Shown here piece after piece: positions 52,230-60,314 of a stretch of DNA of 64,000 nucleotides. Both the position numbers and the translations under genes were made by a program. Position 1 is the stretch's first letter; every line of letters begins with the position of its first letter. The stretch covers positions 310,001 through 374,000 of the forward strand of contig CBDAQB010000002.1 in assembly GCA_965198825.1 (NCBI GenBank), in the 5' to 3' direction. Below the pieces are notes generated by a model. The model did no database searches, had not been told where the DNA came from, and worked only from the letters and a program-made list of their open reading frames with translations. The DNA is from BOG-908 sp965198825 (GTDB lineage: Bacteria > Pseudomonadota > Alphaproteobacteria > Acetobacterales > Acetobacteraceae).

Positions 52230-52672
52230 CCAAAATGGGGACACGGGCCGGAACACAGACGGGCTGGGCGGACGGCGCGCGGGGCGTGCGCCACGTCTTC
52301 TTGCGCGACATGGTCCTGGCCGCGAGCATCGGGGTGCACGCCTTCGAGCACCAGGCGACGCAGCGCGTGCGCATCAACATCGACCTCGCCGTGGACGACG
52401 ACACCATTGCGCCGGGCCGCGACGATCTCTCCCGGGTCGTCGATTACGAAAAGATCGCCAACGGTGTGCGGGAAACGGTCGCATTGCGCCACGTACGACT
52501 CGTGGAAACGCTTGCCGAACGGCTCGCGGAGCAATGCCTTCTGGACCGCCGCGTTCAACTGGTCCGGGTGCGCGTGGAGAAGCTGGACATCTTTGCCGAC
52601 GCGACATCCGTGGGTGTGGAAATAGAACGCTTTCGAGCAGCCGGTGACGATTTAATCCCCCAGTCGGCTTGA
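52226..52672 (+). CDS. folB: Dihydroneopterin aldolase
   Basis: 148 residues. The tunnelling-fold core has LAASIGVHAFEHQATQRVRINIDL (part IGVHAFEHQATQ), VDYEKIANGVRETV, ETLAERLAEQCL and the catalytic Lys in VEKLDIFADATSVGVEI (part VEKLDIFADAT). It splits dihydroneopterin in folate synthesis. ATG 52226 lies in the 4-base overlap. About 20 residues of N-terminal lead are unusual. Confidence 0.93.
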   Translation: MTKMGTRAGTQTGWADGARGVRHVFLRDMVLAASIGVHAFEHQATQRVRINIDLAVDDDTIAPGRDDLSRVVDYEKIANGVRETVALRHVRLVETLAERLAEQCLLDRRVQLVRVRVEKLDIFADATSVGVEIERFRAAGDDLIPQSA

Positions 52673-52781
52673 CTCCCAATTTTTACAGGCGATTGCAGTT
52701 CCATGTTGGAACGATGACAGTCGTTTCCCTACAAATGCTGCAAAATCAACGGTCTTTCGGAACTGCCCCTTTGTCACGTCG

Positions 52782-54794
52782 TTGTCACAAGCTTTTGAAT
52801 TCAGCCGAAGAACACGCGCGTACAGCAACTCCCCCACAGACTTGTCCACAGGTTCGGCAGGCTTGAGCGAAAGCGTTTCACCGCCCACTTCGCAGGACGT
52901 GGCTGAGACAAATCTGCAACCATCCGACGTTCCGGTCCCGTCCGGTGTACCAGTCCTCTCTGGGGTTCCGGTCATAGAGGCGGTGCTGGCAACCTTGCCG
53001 CTCGGGCCTGGCGTCTACCGCATGCTCGATGCCAAGGGAGACGCGCTCTATGTCGGCAAGGCGCGCAGCCTGAAGAAGCGCGTGGCCAACTACACGCTCA
53101 TCAACCGCATGCCCGAGCGCCTGCGCCGCATGGTGATGGACACGGTTTCCATGGAGATCGTCACCACACACACCGAGGCCGAGGCGCTGCTGCTCGAAGC
53201 CAACCTCATCAAGCGCCTGAAGCCGCGCTACAATATCGTTCTGCGCGACGACAAGAGCTACCCGTGGCTCATGCTGACCGAGACGCACGACTTCCCGCGC
53301 ATCACCAAACACCGCGGCGCGCAGGCCAAGGGCGGCAGCTACTGGGGGCCGTTCGCCTCCGCGTGGGCGGTGAACCAGACAGTCAACGCCATGGAGCGTG
53401 TGTTCCTGCTCCGCTCCTGCGCCGACACTGTGTTCTCCAACCGATCCCGCCCCTGCCTGCTTCATCAGATCAAGCGCTGCTCGGCGCCCTGCGTCGGCAA
53501 GATCGAGGCTGAGGATTACGCCCGCCTCGTCGCCCAGGCCCGTGCCTTTCTCTCCGGCAAAGTCGCCACCGTGCAGCGCGAATTGTCGGCGGAGATGGAG
53601 CAGGCCGCCGAACGGCTTGAGTTCGAGCGTGCCGCCGCCCTGCGCGACCGCATACGCGGCCTTACCTATGTCCAGGGCAGCGGCATCATGAACCCCGCGA
53701 GCCTGGCGGACGCAGACATCGTCGCCCTCTGGCAGATCGCCGGCCAAAGCTGCGTGCAGGTGTTTTTCGTCCGTGGCGGCCGCAACAACGGCAACCGCGC
53801 CCACTTTCCCGTCACCGTGAAAACCGATGAGCCGGGCGAAATCCTCGCCGCCTTCCTCGCCCAGTTTTACGACGACAAGCCGCCTCCGCCGCTGATCCTC
53901 ACCAATCACGAGCTTCCCGAAGCCGATTTGATCGCCGACGCGCTTTCGCTCAAAGCCAATCGCCGCGTCGAAATCGCCATCCCCCAGCGAGGCGAAAAGC
54001 GCACAGTGGTTGAGCACGCCGCCACCAACGCCCGCGAGGCGCTGGAGCGGAAGCTCGCCGAGTCCGCCGGCCAGAACAAACTGCTGGAAGGTGTCGCCAC
54101 CCTCTTCGACCTCTCGGCGCCCCCCTGCCGCATCGAGATTTACGACAACAGCCACATCATGGGTCAGGCGCCCTACGGCGTCATGGTCGTCGCCGGCCCG
54201 GACGGTTTTATACGCAACGCGTATCGCAAATACAGCATACGTGGCCCGGTGGCGCCCGGCGACGACTTCGGCATGATGCGCGAAGTGCTCGAACGCCGCT
54301 TTTCACGCGGCCAGCGCGAACAGGCGGAAGGCGCGCCGGCGTTGGACTGGCCAGACATGGTCCTGATCGATGGCGGTGCCGGGCAGTTCTCCGCGGCGCG
54401 CGGCGTGCTCGACGACCTGGGCGTCACCGATGTGTTGCTGGTCGCCATCGCCAAGGGTCCTGACCGGGACGCAGGACGCGAATGGTTCCACACCGCCGAC
54501 AAGCCGCCATTCCAGCTCCCGCCGCGCGATCCTGTGCTCTATTACCTGCAGCGCATACGCGACGAAGCCCACCGCTTCGCCATCTCCACCCACCGCGCCG
54601 GCCGCAGCAAAGCCCTCGTCACCAGCGAGCTAGACGAAATCACCGGCATAGGCAGCGCGCGCAAACGCGCTCTGCTGAACCATTTCGGTAGCGCCCGCGG
54701 CGTGAAGCAGGCTGGGCTGGAGGATCTGCAGGCGGCTCCTGGGATTTCGAAGGAGACGGCTAAGCGGGTTTATGCGTTCTTTCATTCGCAGTAA
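52782..54794 (+). CDS. uvrC: UvrABC system protein C
   Basis: 670 residues: GIY-YIG nuclease at about 72-150 (GPGVYRMLDAKGDALYVGKA in parts PGVYRML and ALYVGKA), the UvrB-binding UVR motif, the RNase H-like endonuclease with YDNSHIMG, and a helix-hairpin-helix tail (LDEITGIGSARKRALLN). It makes both incisions in excision repair. The first about 65 residues carry a short tandem repeat (VPVPSG/VPVLSG/VPV). The TTG at 52782 is the only far-upstream start and is uncertain. Confidence 0.93.
   Translation: MSQAFEFSRRTRAYSNSPTDLSTGSAGLSESVSPPTSQDVAETNLQPSDVPVPSGVPVLSGVPVIEAVLATLPLGPGVYRMLDAKGDALYVGKARSLKKRVANYTLINRMPERLRRMVMDTVSMEIVTTHTEAEALLLEANLIKRLKPRYNIVLRDDKSYPWLMLTETHDFPRITKHRGAQAKGGSYWGPFASAWAVNQTVNAMERVFLLRSCADTVFSNRSRPCLLHQIKRCSAPCVGKIEAEDYARLVAQARAFLSGKVATVQRELSAEMEQAAERLEFERAAALRDRIRGLTYVQGSGIMNPASLADADIVALWQIAGQSCVQVFFVRGGRNNGNRAHFPVTVKTDEPGEILAAFLAQFYDDKPPPPLILTNHELPEADLIADALSLKANRRVEIAIPQRGEKRTVVEHAATNAREALERKLAESAGQNKLLEGVATLFDLSAPPCRIEIYDNSHIMGQAPYGVMVVAGPDGFIRNAYRKYSIRGPVAPGDDFGMMREVLERRFSRGQREQAEGAPALDWPDMVLIDGGAGQFSAARGVLDDLGVTDVLLVAIAKGPDRDAGREWFHTADKPPFQLPPRDPVLYYLQRIRDEAHRFAISTHRAGRSKALVTSELDEITGIGSARKRALLNHFGSARGVKQAGLEDLQAAPGISKETAKRVYAFFHSQ
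52929..52973 (+). repeat. 18-bp tandem repeat inside uvrC
   Basis: Two and a half units (52929-52946, 52947-52964, 52965-52973) encode VPVPSG, VPVLSG, VPV in the non-conserved N-terminal lead of UvrC. Units share GTNCCNGTC and differ elsewhere, so the duplication is old. It lies outside the GIY-YIG domain. Confidence 0.7.
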
Positions 54795-54796
54795 GG

Positions 54797-54891
54797 GAAG
54801 CAAAAAACTCGTGCGGCTCAAGGCCGGCCCTGCATCAAGATCCCGCTCCCACAGTCCAAAAGTTTTTTGCTTCTTTTTTTCAAAAAAGAAG
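54797..54891. repeat. A/T hairpin element (copy 13, left unit truncated)
   Basis: The left unit survives only as AAGCAAAAAACTCGTG (54798-54813); the spacer AAGGCCGGCCCTGC...AAGATCCCGCTCCC and a full right unit (54857-54891, CTTC/GAAG cap) follow. It lies between uvrC and argC, both rightward. Confidence 0.85.
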
Positions 54892-54920
54892 TCTTTCCTT
54901 CCTCCGATCGGCCCAAACCC

Positions 54921-55832
54921 ATGCCAACCATATTCATCGATGGCGAAGCCGGCACCACCGGCCTGAAAATCCGCGAGCGCCTCGAGCAAAGTTCCTATGA
55001 CCTGGTCAGCATAGCCCCGCCCGACCGCAAGAACGCCGAGAAGCGCCAGGCTCTCATGGCCAAGGCGGACGTGGTCATTCTCTGCCTTCCGGACGAAGCC
55101 GCGCGTGAAGCAGTGAAGCTGGCAGAAGCCTTGGGCGAACGCGCGCCGCGTATCCTGGACGCGAGCACAGCGCATCGAACCGATGCTGCATGGACCTACG
55201 GATTTCCGGAACTTGAACCGTCGCAGCCGCAGGCGATTGCGCGCGCGAGGCGCGTCAGCAATCCCGGCTGCTATGCGACCGGCGCGATCGCCCTGCTGAG
55301 GCCGCTGATCTACCGCGGCGTCGTCGCTCCCGGCCAGCCGATCTCCATTAACGCCGTCAGCGGCTATTCCGGCGGCGGCCGCCAGATGATCGAGGCGCAC
55401 GAGGCCGAGGCCGGCCCGGCCTTCGAGCTCTATGCGCTCGGCCTGGTACACAAGCATGTTCCTGAAATCATGCAGCACGCCGGCCTGACGCACAGGCCGA
55501 TTTTCGTCCCGTCGGTCGGCCATTTCGCGCAGGGCATGCTCGTGAGCATCCCCCTTCATCTCCAGCAGGGCGGCCGCAAGGTCGATGTTGACGGGGTGCG
55601 CGACATGCTGCGCACGCACTACGCCGGCGCGAATCACATCGCCGTCTGCGACCTTCCCGAGGACCGCAAGCTGGATCCGCAGGCGCTCAACGACACGGAC
55701 GATCTGCAAATCTTCGTCGGCGGCGTCGGCCCTCATGCCGTTCTCGTCGCCCGCCTCGACAATCTCGGAAAAGGGGCCGCCGGCGCCGCCGTGCAGAACC
55801 TTCACCTCATGCTGGAAAACACCGATGTCTGA
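54921..55832 (+). CDS. argC: N-acetyl-gamma-glutamyl-phosphate reductase, short type 2
   Basis: 303 residues. IFIDGEAGTTGLKIRERL is the NADP-binding start and the catalytic Cys is in VSNPGCYATGAI; ASTAHRTD and SGYSGGGRQMI match type 2 ArgC. It reduces N-acetylglutamyl phosphate for arginine. ATG 54921 (MPTIFIDGE) is preferred; the longer frame from the repeat unit is spurious. It overlaps the gamma carbonic anhydrase gene by 8 bases. Confidence 0.95.
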   Translation: MPTIFIDGEAGTTGLKIRERLEQSSYDLVSIAPPDRKNAEKRQALMAKADVVILCLPDEAAREAVKLAEALGERAPRILDASTAHRTDAAWTYGFPELEPSQPQAIARARRVSNPGCYATGAIALLRPLIYRGVVAPGQPISINAVSGYSGGGRQMIEAHEAEAGPAFELYALGLVHKHVPEIMQHAGLTHRPIFVPSVGHFAQGMLVSIPLHLQQGGRKVDVDGVRDMLRTHYAGANHIAVCDLPEDRKLDPQALNDTDDLQIFVGGVGPHAVLVARLDNLGKGAAGAAVQNLHLMLENTDV

Positions 55833-56382
55833 TGCGCCAACAGGCCATGGCCCGCTCTACACGCTCGACGGCATCGCGCCGCGCATCGCGCCGGACGCGT
55901 GGGTCGCGCCCACCGCAGCCGTCATAGGCGATGTCGAACTGGGCGCCGCTTCCAGCATCTGGTTCCATTGCGTGGTGCGTGGCGACACCAACCGCATACG
56001 CATCGGCGCCCGCACCAACATCCAGGATAGCTGCATCCTCCATGTGAATCCCGGCGAGGGCATGGAATGCCTCATCGGCGACGATGTGACGGTCGGCCAC
56101 ATGGCCATCATCCACGCCGCCCGCCTCGCCGACCGCGCCTTCGTCGCCATGGCGGCAGTGGTTCTCGACGGCGCCGAGATCGCCTCTGGCGGCGTGCTCG
56201 CGGCCGGCGCCGTGCTCACCCCAGGCAAGCGCATCGGCGAGAACGAACTCTGGGCCGGCACCCCAGCGAAGCTCGTTCGCGTGATGTCAGACGACGAGCG
56301 CGTGAAATTCTCGTTGAACGCACCTGCGTATGTGCAGAACGCCATACGCTTCCGGCGTGGCCTGGGAGCATTCCCGACCTGA
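55825..56382 (+). CDS. Gamma carbonic anhydrase family protein
   Basis: 185 residues of a left-handed beta-helix (hexapeptide repeats from about 20): VIGDVELGAASSIWFHCVVRGD (part WFHCVVRGD), NIQDSCILHVNPG, VTVGHMAIIHAARLAD with the metal-binding His pair, and the C-terminal helix PAYVQNAIRFRR. Members bind zinc and may hydrate CO2 or act as acyltransferase-like scaffolds. ATG 55825 lies before the argC stop. Confidence 0.93.
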   Translation: MSDAPTGHGPLYTLDGIAPRIAPDAWVAPTAAVIGDVELGAASSIWFHCVVRGDTNRIRIGARTNIQDSCILHVNPGEGMECLIGDDVTVGHMAIIHAARLADRAFVAMAAVVLDGAEIASGGVLAAGAVLTPGKRIGENELWAGTPAKLVRVMSDDERVKFSLNAPAYVQNAIRFRRGLGAFPT

Positions 56383-56428
56383 CTGCCGCCTGCTTGGCTT
56401 GTATGGCGCGGGCGGCTAATCCCTCGCC

Positions 56429-57166
56429 ATGCAAATCATCCAGGCCGACCGGCTGACGAAGCGCTACAAGGTCGTCACCGCCGTCGACGCCATCAGCTTC
56501 ACCGCCGGACGAGGCGAAACCGTAGGCCTGCTCGGCGGAAACGGCGCCGGCAAGACCACCACGATTGCCATGCTCCTCGGCCTGATCGTGCCGAGCGAAG
56601 GCTCGATACGAATCCTCGGGCACGATATGGCAAAGGACCGTTTCGCCGCCTTGGCACGGATGAATTTCTCCTCGCCTTACATTGCGTTACCGCATCGCTT
56701 AACAGTGGCGCAGAACCTCAGGGTTTATGGAAATCTTTATGGCGTCCGCGATATTCCGCAGCGCATCGCCGAACTCGCAGAACAGCTCGATCTCGGCCCC
56801 CTGCTGAATCGTCCTGCCGGCCAGCTCTCCGCCGGCCAGAAAACCCGCGTGGCGCTAGCGAAGGCCCTGGTGAACCGCCCCGAGCTCTTGCTCCTCGACG
56901 AACCGACCGCCAGCCTGGACCCGGACACAGGCGACCTCGTTCGCACCTGGCTGGAGCGTTACCGCGCCGAGTCCGGCTGCACCATCCTGCTCGCCTCGCA
57001 CAACATGGCCGAAGTTTCACGGCTCTGCAGCACTGTCCTGATGATGAAGCAGGGCAGGATCGTGGACCGCGGCACGCCCGCGGACCTGCTCGACCGCTAC
57101 AACCGCAAAGACCTCGAAGATGTGTTCCTCGATATCGCCCGCGACCGGCAGAAGGAGCCCGCATGA
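56429..57166 (+). CDS. ABC transporter ATP-binding protein
   Basis: 245 residues: Walker A LGGNGAGKTTTIAML, Q-loop region MNFSSPYIALP, signature LSAGQKTRVALAKAL (one residue from the usual LSGGQ) and Walker B LLLLDEPTASLD. Closest to the NodI/DrrA exporter group, forming a pair with the downstream permease (ATGA overlap). The exported molecule is unknown. Confidence 0.93.
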   Translation: MQIIQADRLTKRYKVVTAVDAISFTAGRGETVGLLGGNGAGKTTTIAMLLGLIVPSEGSIRILGHDMAKDRFAALARMNFSSPYIALPHRLTVAQNLRVYGNLYGVRDIPQRIAELAEQLDLGPLLNRPAGQLSAGQKTRVALAKALVNRPELLLLDEPTASLDPDTGDLVRTWLERYRAESGCTILLASHNMAEVSRLCSTVLMMKQGRIVDRGTPADLLDRYNRKDLEDVFLDIARDRQKEPA

Positions 57167-57963
57167 TGATGCCGGTTCAGCGCATCTGGGGCCTCGTCTA
57201 TCGCCATCTCTGCGTCTACCGCGGCTCCTGGCCGCGCCTGGTGGACCTCGCCTACTGGCCGATCCTGCAAATGATCATCTGGGGTTTCACCAGCCACTTC
57301 TTCGCAGCCAGGATCGGCAACAATGCCGTCGTCACAGTCGGCATGCTGCTGGGTGGCGTTCTGCTGTGGGAAATGGCGCTGCGCAGCCATCTCGGTTTCG
57401 CCGTGACCTTCATGGAGGAGGTCTGGTCGCGCAATCTTGGCCACATCTTCATCTCGCCGTTGCGCCCGTGGGAGATGCTGTCGGCGCTCACCATCATGTC
57501 CGCCATGCGCATGATTCTCGGCGTAGGACCTGCCGCCATCCTCGCCTGGGCGCTCTATCACTTCAGTCTGCTGAGCTTCGGGCCCGTGCTGCTGCTGTTT
57601 GCGATCAACCTCATGGTCATGGGCTGGTGGATTGCGCTGGGCTGCATCGCACTCATCCTCAGCCAGGGAGGCGGCGCCGAAAGCCTGGTCTGGTCCATGC
57701 TCGCCGGCCTCACGCCCTTCGCCTGCGTTTATTACCCGGTCAGCATCATGCCGCACTGGCTGCAGCCTTTCGCACTTGCCCTTCCTGCCGCTCATGTCTT
57801 CGAAGGCGTACGCGCAGCGCTGGGCCAGGGCATCATCCGCTGGGACCATCTTGCCTGGGCCGCCGGCCTCAACGTGCTCTGGCTCTCCGCCGCCTCGATG
57901 CTCTTCCTGCAGCAATTCAATGCCGCACGCCGCAGCGGCGCACTGATGAACATCGGCGAATAG
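57163..57963 (+). CDS. ABC-2 type transporter permease
   Basis: 266 residues with about six membrane segments (for example IVTVGMLLGGVLLWEMAL-like, ALYHFSLLSFGPVLLLFAINLMV and FACVYYPVSIM) and the ABC-2 membrane layout. It forms an exporter with the ATPase just upstream (4-base overlap). A histidine-phosphatase gene follows after 46 bases. Confidence 0.9.
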   Translation: MMMPVQRIWGLVYRHLCVYRGSWPRLVDLAYWPILQMIIWGFTSHFFAARIGNNAVVTVGMLLGGVLLWEMALRSHLGFAVTFMEEVWSRNLGHIFISPLRPWEMLSALTIMSAMRMILGVGPAAILAWALYHFSLLSFGPVLLLFAINLMVMGWWIALGCIALILSQGGGAESLVWSMLAGLTPFACVYYPVSIMPHWLQPFALALPAAHVFEGVRAALGQGIIRWDHLAWAAGLNVLWLSAASMLFLQQFNAARRSGALMNIGE

Positions 57964-58009
57964 CCGACAGGAAAAGGCTTCGAGCACGTTACCGAAAGAC
58001 CGCCAGCCG

Positions 58010-58636
58010 ATGACCGAGCCCACCCGCTTCTGGCTGATACGCCACGCCATCGTCGCCGAAAACGCCCGCGCCTACCTTTACGGCCGAATGGACGTCGAGC
58101 TCTGCGACATCAGCCTCGCCAATCAATCCCCACAGTACGAAGCCCTGGCGCGACGCCTTCCCAAACCAGCGGTCTGGCACGTCACCCCGCTCTCGCGCAC
58201 CGTGCAGACCGCGGAAGCCGTGTTCCGCGCCGGGTACCCGCCCTGCGAACCCGCTGTCCAGCCAGGCCTCATCGAACAGGACCTCGGCACGTGGCAGGGC
58301 CTCGCCCACGCCGACCTCCCAGCCCTCCTCACCACGCCGGCCCATGCCTTCTGGCCGCTCGGCGCCGCCGAGACGCCGCCAGGGGGCGAAAGCATGGCTG
58401 AAGTCGTCGCCCGCGTCGGCAACACCGTCGAACAGCTCGCCCTCGATCACCCCGCCACCGACCTCGTTTGCATCAGCCACGGCGGCGCCATACGCGCAGC
58501 CGTTGCCCACGCCATGGGTGTCGATGCAGGCGCTGCCTTGCATTTCGCCGTGCAGAATCTGTCGCTCACCGTTCTCGAGCGACACAGCGAGGGGTGGCGG
58601 ATTGTGGTTGTTAACGAGGGATGGTCGGGGATTTAG
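58010..58636 (+). CDS. Histidine phosphatase family protein
   Basis: 208 residues: FWLIRHAIVAENA (catalytic His), VTPLSRTVQTAE, GGESMAEVVARV and ISHGGAIRAAVAHA (second His). Phosphoglycerate-mutase-like; the substrate is unknown. ATG 58010 is used, and the enzyme may be co-transcribed with the ABC exporter 46 bases upstream. A decayed hairpin unit follows. Confidence 0.92.
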   Translation: MTEPTRFWLIRHAIVAENARAYLYGRMDVELCDISLANQSPQYEALARRLPKPAVWHVTPLSRTVQTAEAVFRAGYPPCEPAVQPGLIEQDLGTWQGLAHADLPALLTTPAHAFWPLGAAETPPGGESMAEVVARVGNTVEQLALDHPATDLVCISHGGAIRAAVAHAMGVDAGAALHFAVQNLSLTVLERHSEGWRIVVVNEGWSGI

Positions 58637-58647
58637 GAAGGAAGCAT

Positions 58648-58682
58648 CTTCTTTTCTGAGGAGAAGAAGCAAAAAACTTCTG
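58648..58682. repeat. A/T hairpin element (copy 14, single diverged unit)
   Basis: CTTCTTTTCTGAGGAGAAGAAGCAAAAAACTTC keeps the unit's outline (left type) but the T-run/A-run core has changed, and no right unit follows. The substitution leaves a stem (TTCTTTTC/GGAGAAGAA) still largely paired, with TGAG loop. It is downstream of the phosphatase gene. Confidence 0.7.
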
Positions 58683-58803
58683 CGACTTGGCGCGATGTGA
58701 CGAGAGGCCTGGCCCTTCCTTCCTCTGATCAAACCTTAACTTGCCTCGATAACGCCATCATGTGGCATAGTAATTCGCCATCAGCCTCAGAGAGGGGTCG
58801 CCC

Positions 58804-59610
58804 ATGCGCCGGATCATTCTGGCTGCCGCCTTGGCGGCCGCAGCCTTCAGCACACACGCTTTCGCCGACACGCCGCAGGGCCAGCAGGAGCTGGTCGATC
58901 GCGCGACTTTGGCTGCGAACGAGGTGCTGTCAGACCAGCAGGGCGGCTATGCCCGCCAGCTCCTGCCGCGCGCCCGCGCCGTCATGATCTGCCCGCGCGT
59001 GTTCAAGGCCGGCTTCCTGTTCGGCGGCGAGGGTGGCGGCTGCGTGCTGCTCGCCCGCGGCGGCCAGGGCACCTGGTCATCGCCCGCGTTCTACAGCGTC
59101 GGCGGCGGCAGCTTTGGGCTTCAGGCCGGCATACAGGACGCCGAAGTCATGATGATGATCATGACTCAGCAGGGCCTTCGTGCCGTTATGGACAGCCAGT
59201 TTCGCGTCGGCGCCAACGCCTCTGTCGCCTTCGTAACCGTCGGCGGCGGCGTCGAGGGCGCCACGGCGCTCGCCCTGAACGCAGACATCGTCGCCTTCTC
59301 GCGCACACGCGGCCTGTTCGCCGGCGTCTCCATCCAGGGCAGCGTGATGTCCGCCGACACCAGCGGCGACGAGATCTACTATGGCCAGCCGGTCGGGACG
59401 GTGGACATTATCATGGCCATGCGGGTGAATAATCCGGCGGCCGACCCGCTGCGCGCCGCGCTGATGCGCAACGGCGCGCCCGCCGTCGCTGCGCCTCTGC
59501 CGTCTGCCCAGGGCTACTACCCGCCGGCGCCCCCGGGCGACGCGCCGCAGGGCTACGCCGCCGCACCGCCAGGCCAGGTCGAGCAACAGTCGCTTCCGCC
59601 GCCGCGCTAA
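58804..59610 (+). CDS. Lipid-binding SYLF/YSC84-domain protein
   Basis: 268 residues. A signal peptide (about 1-23, AFSTHAFA) is followed by the SYLF domain: LPRARAVMICPRVFKAGFLFGGEGG (part FKAGFLFGG), YSVGGGSFGLQAG and a conserved MIIMTQQGLRAVMDSQF, then a Pro-rich tail. SYLF domains bind phosphoinositides in eukaryotes; the bacterial role is unclear. ATG 58804 is used. Confidence 0.93.
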   Translation: MRRIILAAALAAAAFSTHAFADTPQGQQELVDRATLAANEVLSDQQGGYARQLLPRARAVMICPRVFKAGFLFGGEGGGCVLLARGGQGTWSSPAFYSVGGGSFGLQAGIQDAEVMMMIMTQQGLRAVMDSQFRVGANASVAFVTVGGGVEGATALALNADIVAFSRTRGLFAGVSIQGSVMSADTSGDEIYYGQPVGTVDIIMAMRVNNPAADPLRAALMRNGAPAVAAPLPSAQGYYPPAPPGDAPQGYAAAPPGQVEQQSLPPPR

Positions 59611-59635
59611 ACCAAAGTAATTCGGCGACAACCTA

Positions 59636-60160
59636 TCATTTTTGTTCGAGCGCGAGCGCCAGCACAAAGTCGTCCATGATCATCTCGCCAACCTGGAAAT
59701 GCCGTGTTCCCACCACGGCAAAACCCTGCCGCACATAGAACGCCAACGCCCGCTCGTTGGTCTTCAACATGCCCAGAACCAAGTGCCCGGCCCCACGCAC
59801 CCGCGCCTCATCCACGGCCGCCATCATCAGCCGATGGCCGACACCGGCGCCATAAAAGCGCGACAGCACATAAATCCGCAGGACTTCCAGGTCGCCGGGA
59901 CGCGACCGCTCATGCGTCAGAGTCGCAGGGATCATCACGCAATAGCCGACAGGTGCCCCGGTCGAAGTCTCAGCCAGCCAAACCGCGCAACCCGGATCAG
60001 CCAGCCAAGCCTCATAGACCGCAACCCCATGCGTCCGCACACAATGCGCAACAAGATCGCTACCCCGCACGATCTCCGCATAAGTATCCAGGAAGGTCGC
60101 CGACCCGATTAACGACAACGCAGCAGCATCCGCATAAACACAACGCCGGATAGTAATCAT
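59636..60160 (-). CDS. GNAT family N-acetyltransferase
   Basis: 174 residues: LSRFYGAGVGHRLMMAAVDEARVRGA (acetyl-CoA segment around YGAGVGHRLM) and VLGMLKTNERALAFYVRQGF, typical of the GNAT fold. The acceptor is unknown. It is convergent with SYLF and downstream of rho, separated from it by a palindrome. ATG 60160. Confidence 0.88.
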   Translation of the reverse strand: MITIRRCVYADAAALSLIGSATFLDTYAEIVRGSDLVAHCVRTHGVAVYEAWLADPGCAVWLAETSTGAPVGYCVMIPATLTHERSRPGDLEVLRIYVLSRFYGAGVGHRLMMAAVDEARVRGAGHLVLGMLKTNERALAFYVRQGFAVVGTRHFQVGEMIMDDFVLALALEQK

Positions 60161-60194
60161 ACTAAAGCTGAGCCTAAGGGCGTTGGAGAATGCG

Positions 60195-60300
60195 CTAGGC
60201 CGAGTCAGCTGGCGTGGTTAGCCGAGCACCGAAGCGGAGCGGACCTTAATGGTCCGTGAGCATCGGAGCGCAGGTTAACCGCGCCAGATGGCCGGCCTAG
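60195..60300 (-). terminator. Long imperfect palindrome between rho and GNAT gene
   Basis: The first and last bases CTAGGCCG.../...CGGCCTAG are inverted; CTGGCGTGGTTAGCC mirrors GGTTAACCGCGCCAG, and GCGGACCTTAATGGTCCGTG closes the tip (GGACC-TTAAT-GGTCC). About 106 bases fold into one long hairpin 14 bases after the rho stop. No coding sense. It probably ends rho transcription or protects its 3' end. Confidence 0.75.
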
Positions 60301-60314
60301 TAGCATTCCTGCCC

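Noticed and set aside
52929..52973. CRISPR-like array
   Set aside because: The repeat is short, has no spacers and is inside uvrC; no CRISPR arrays were seen in the window.
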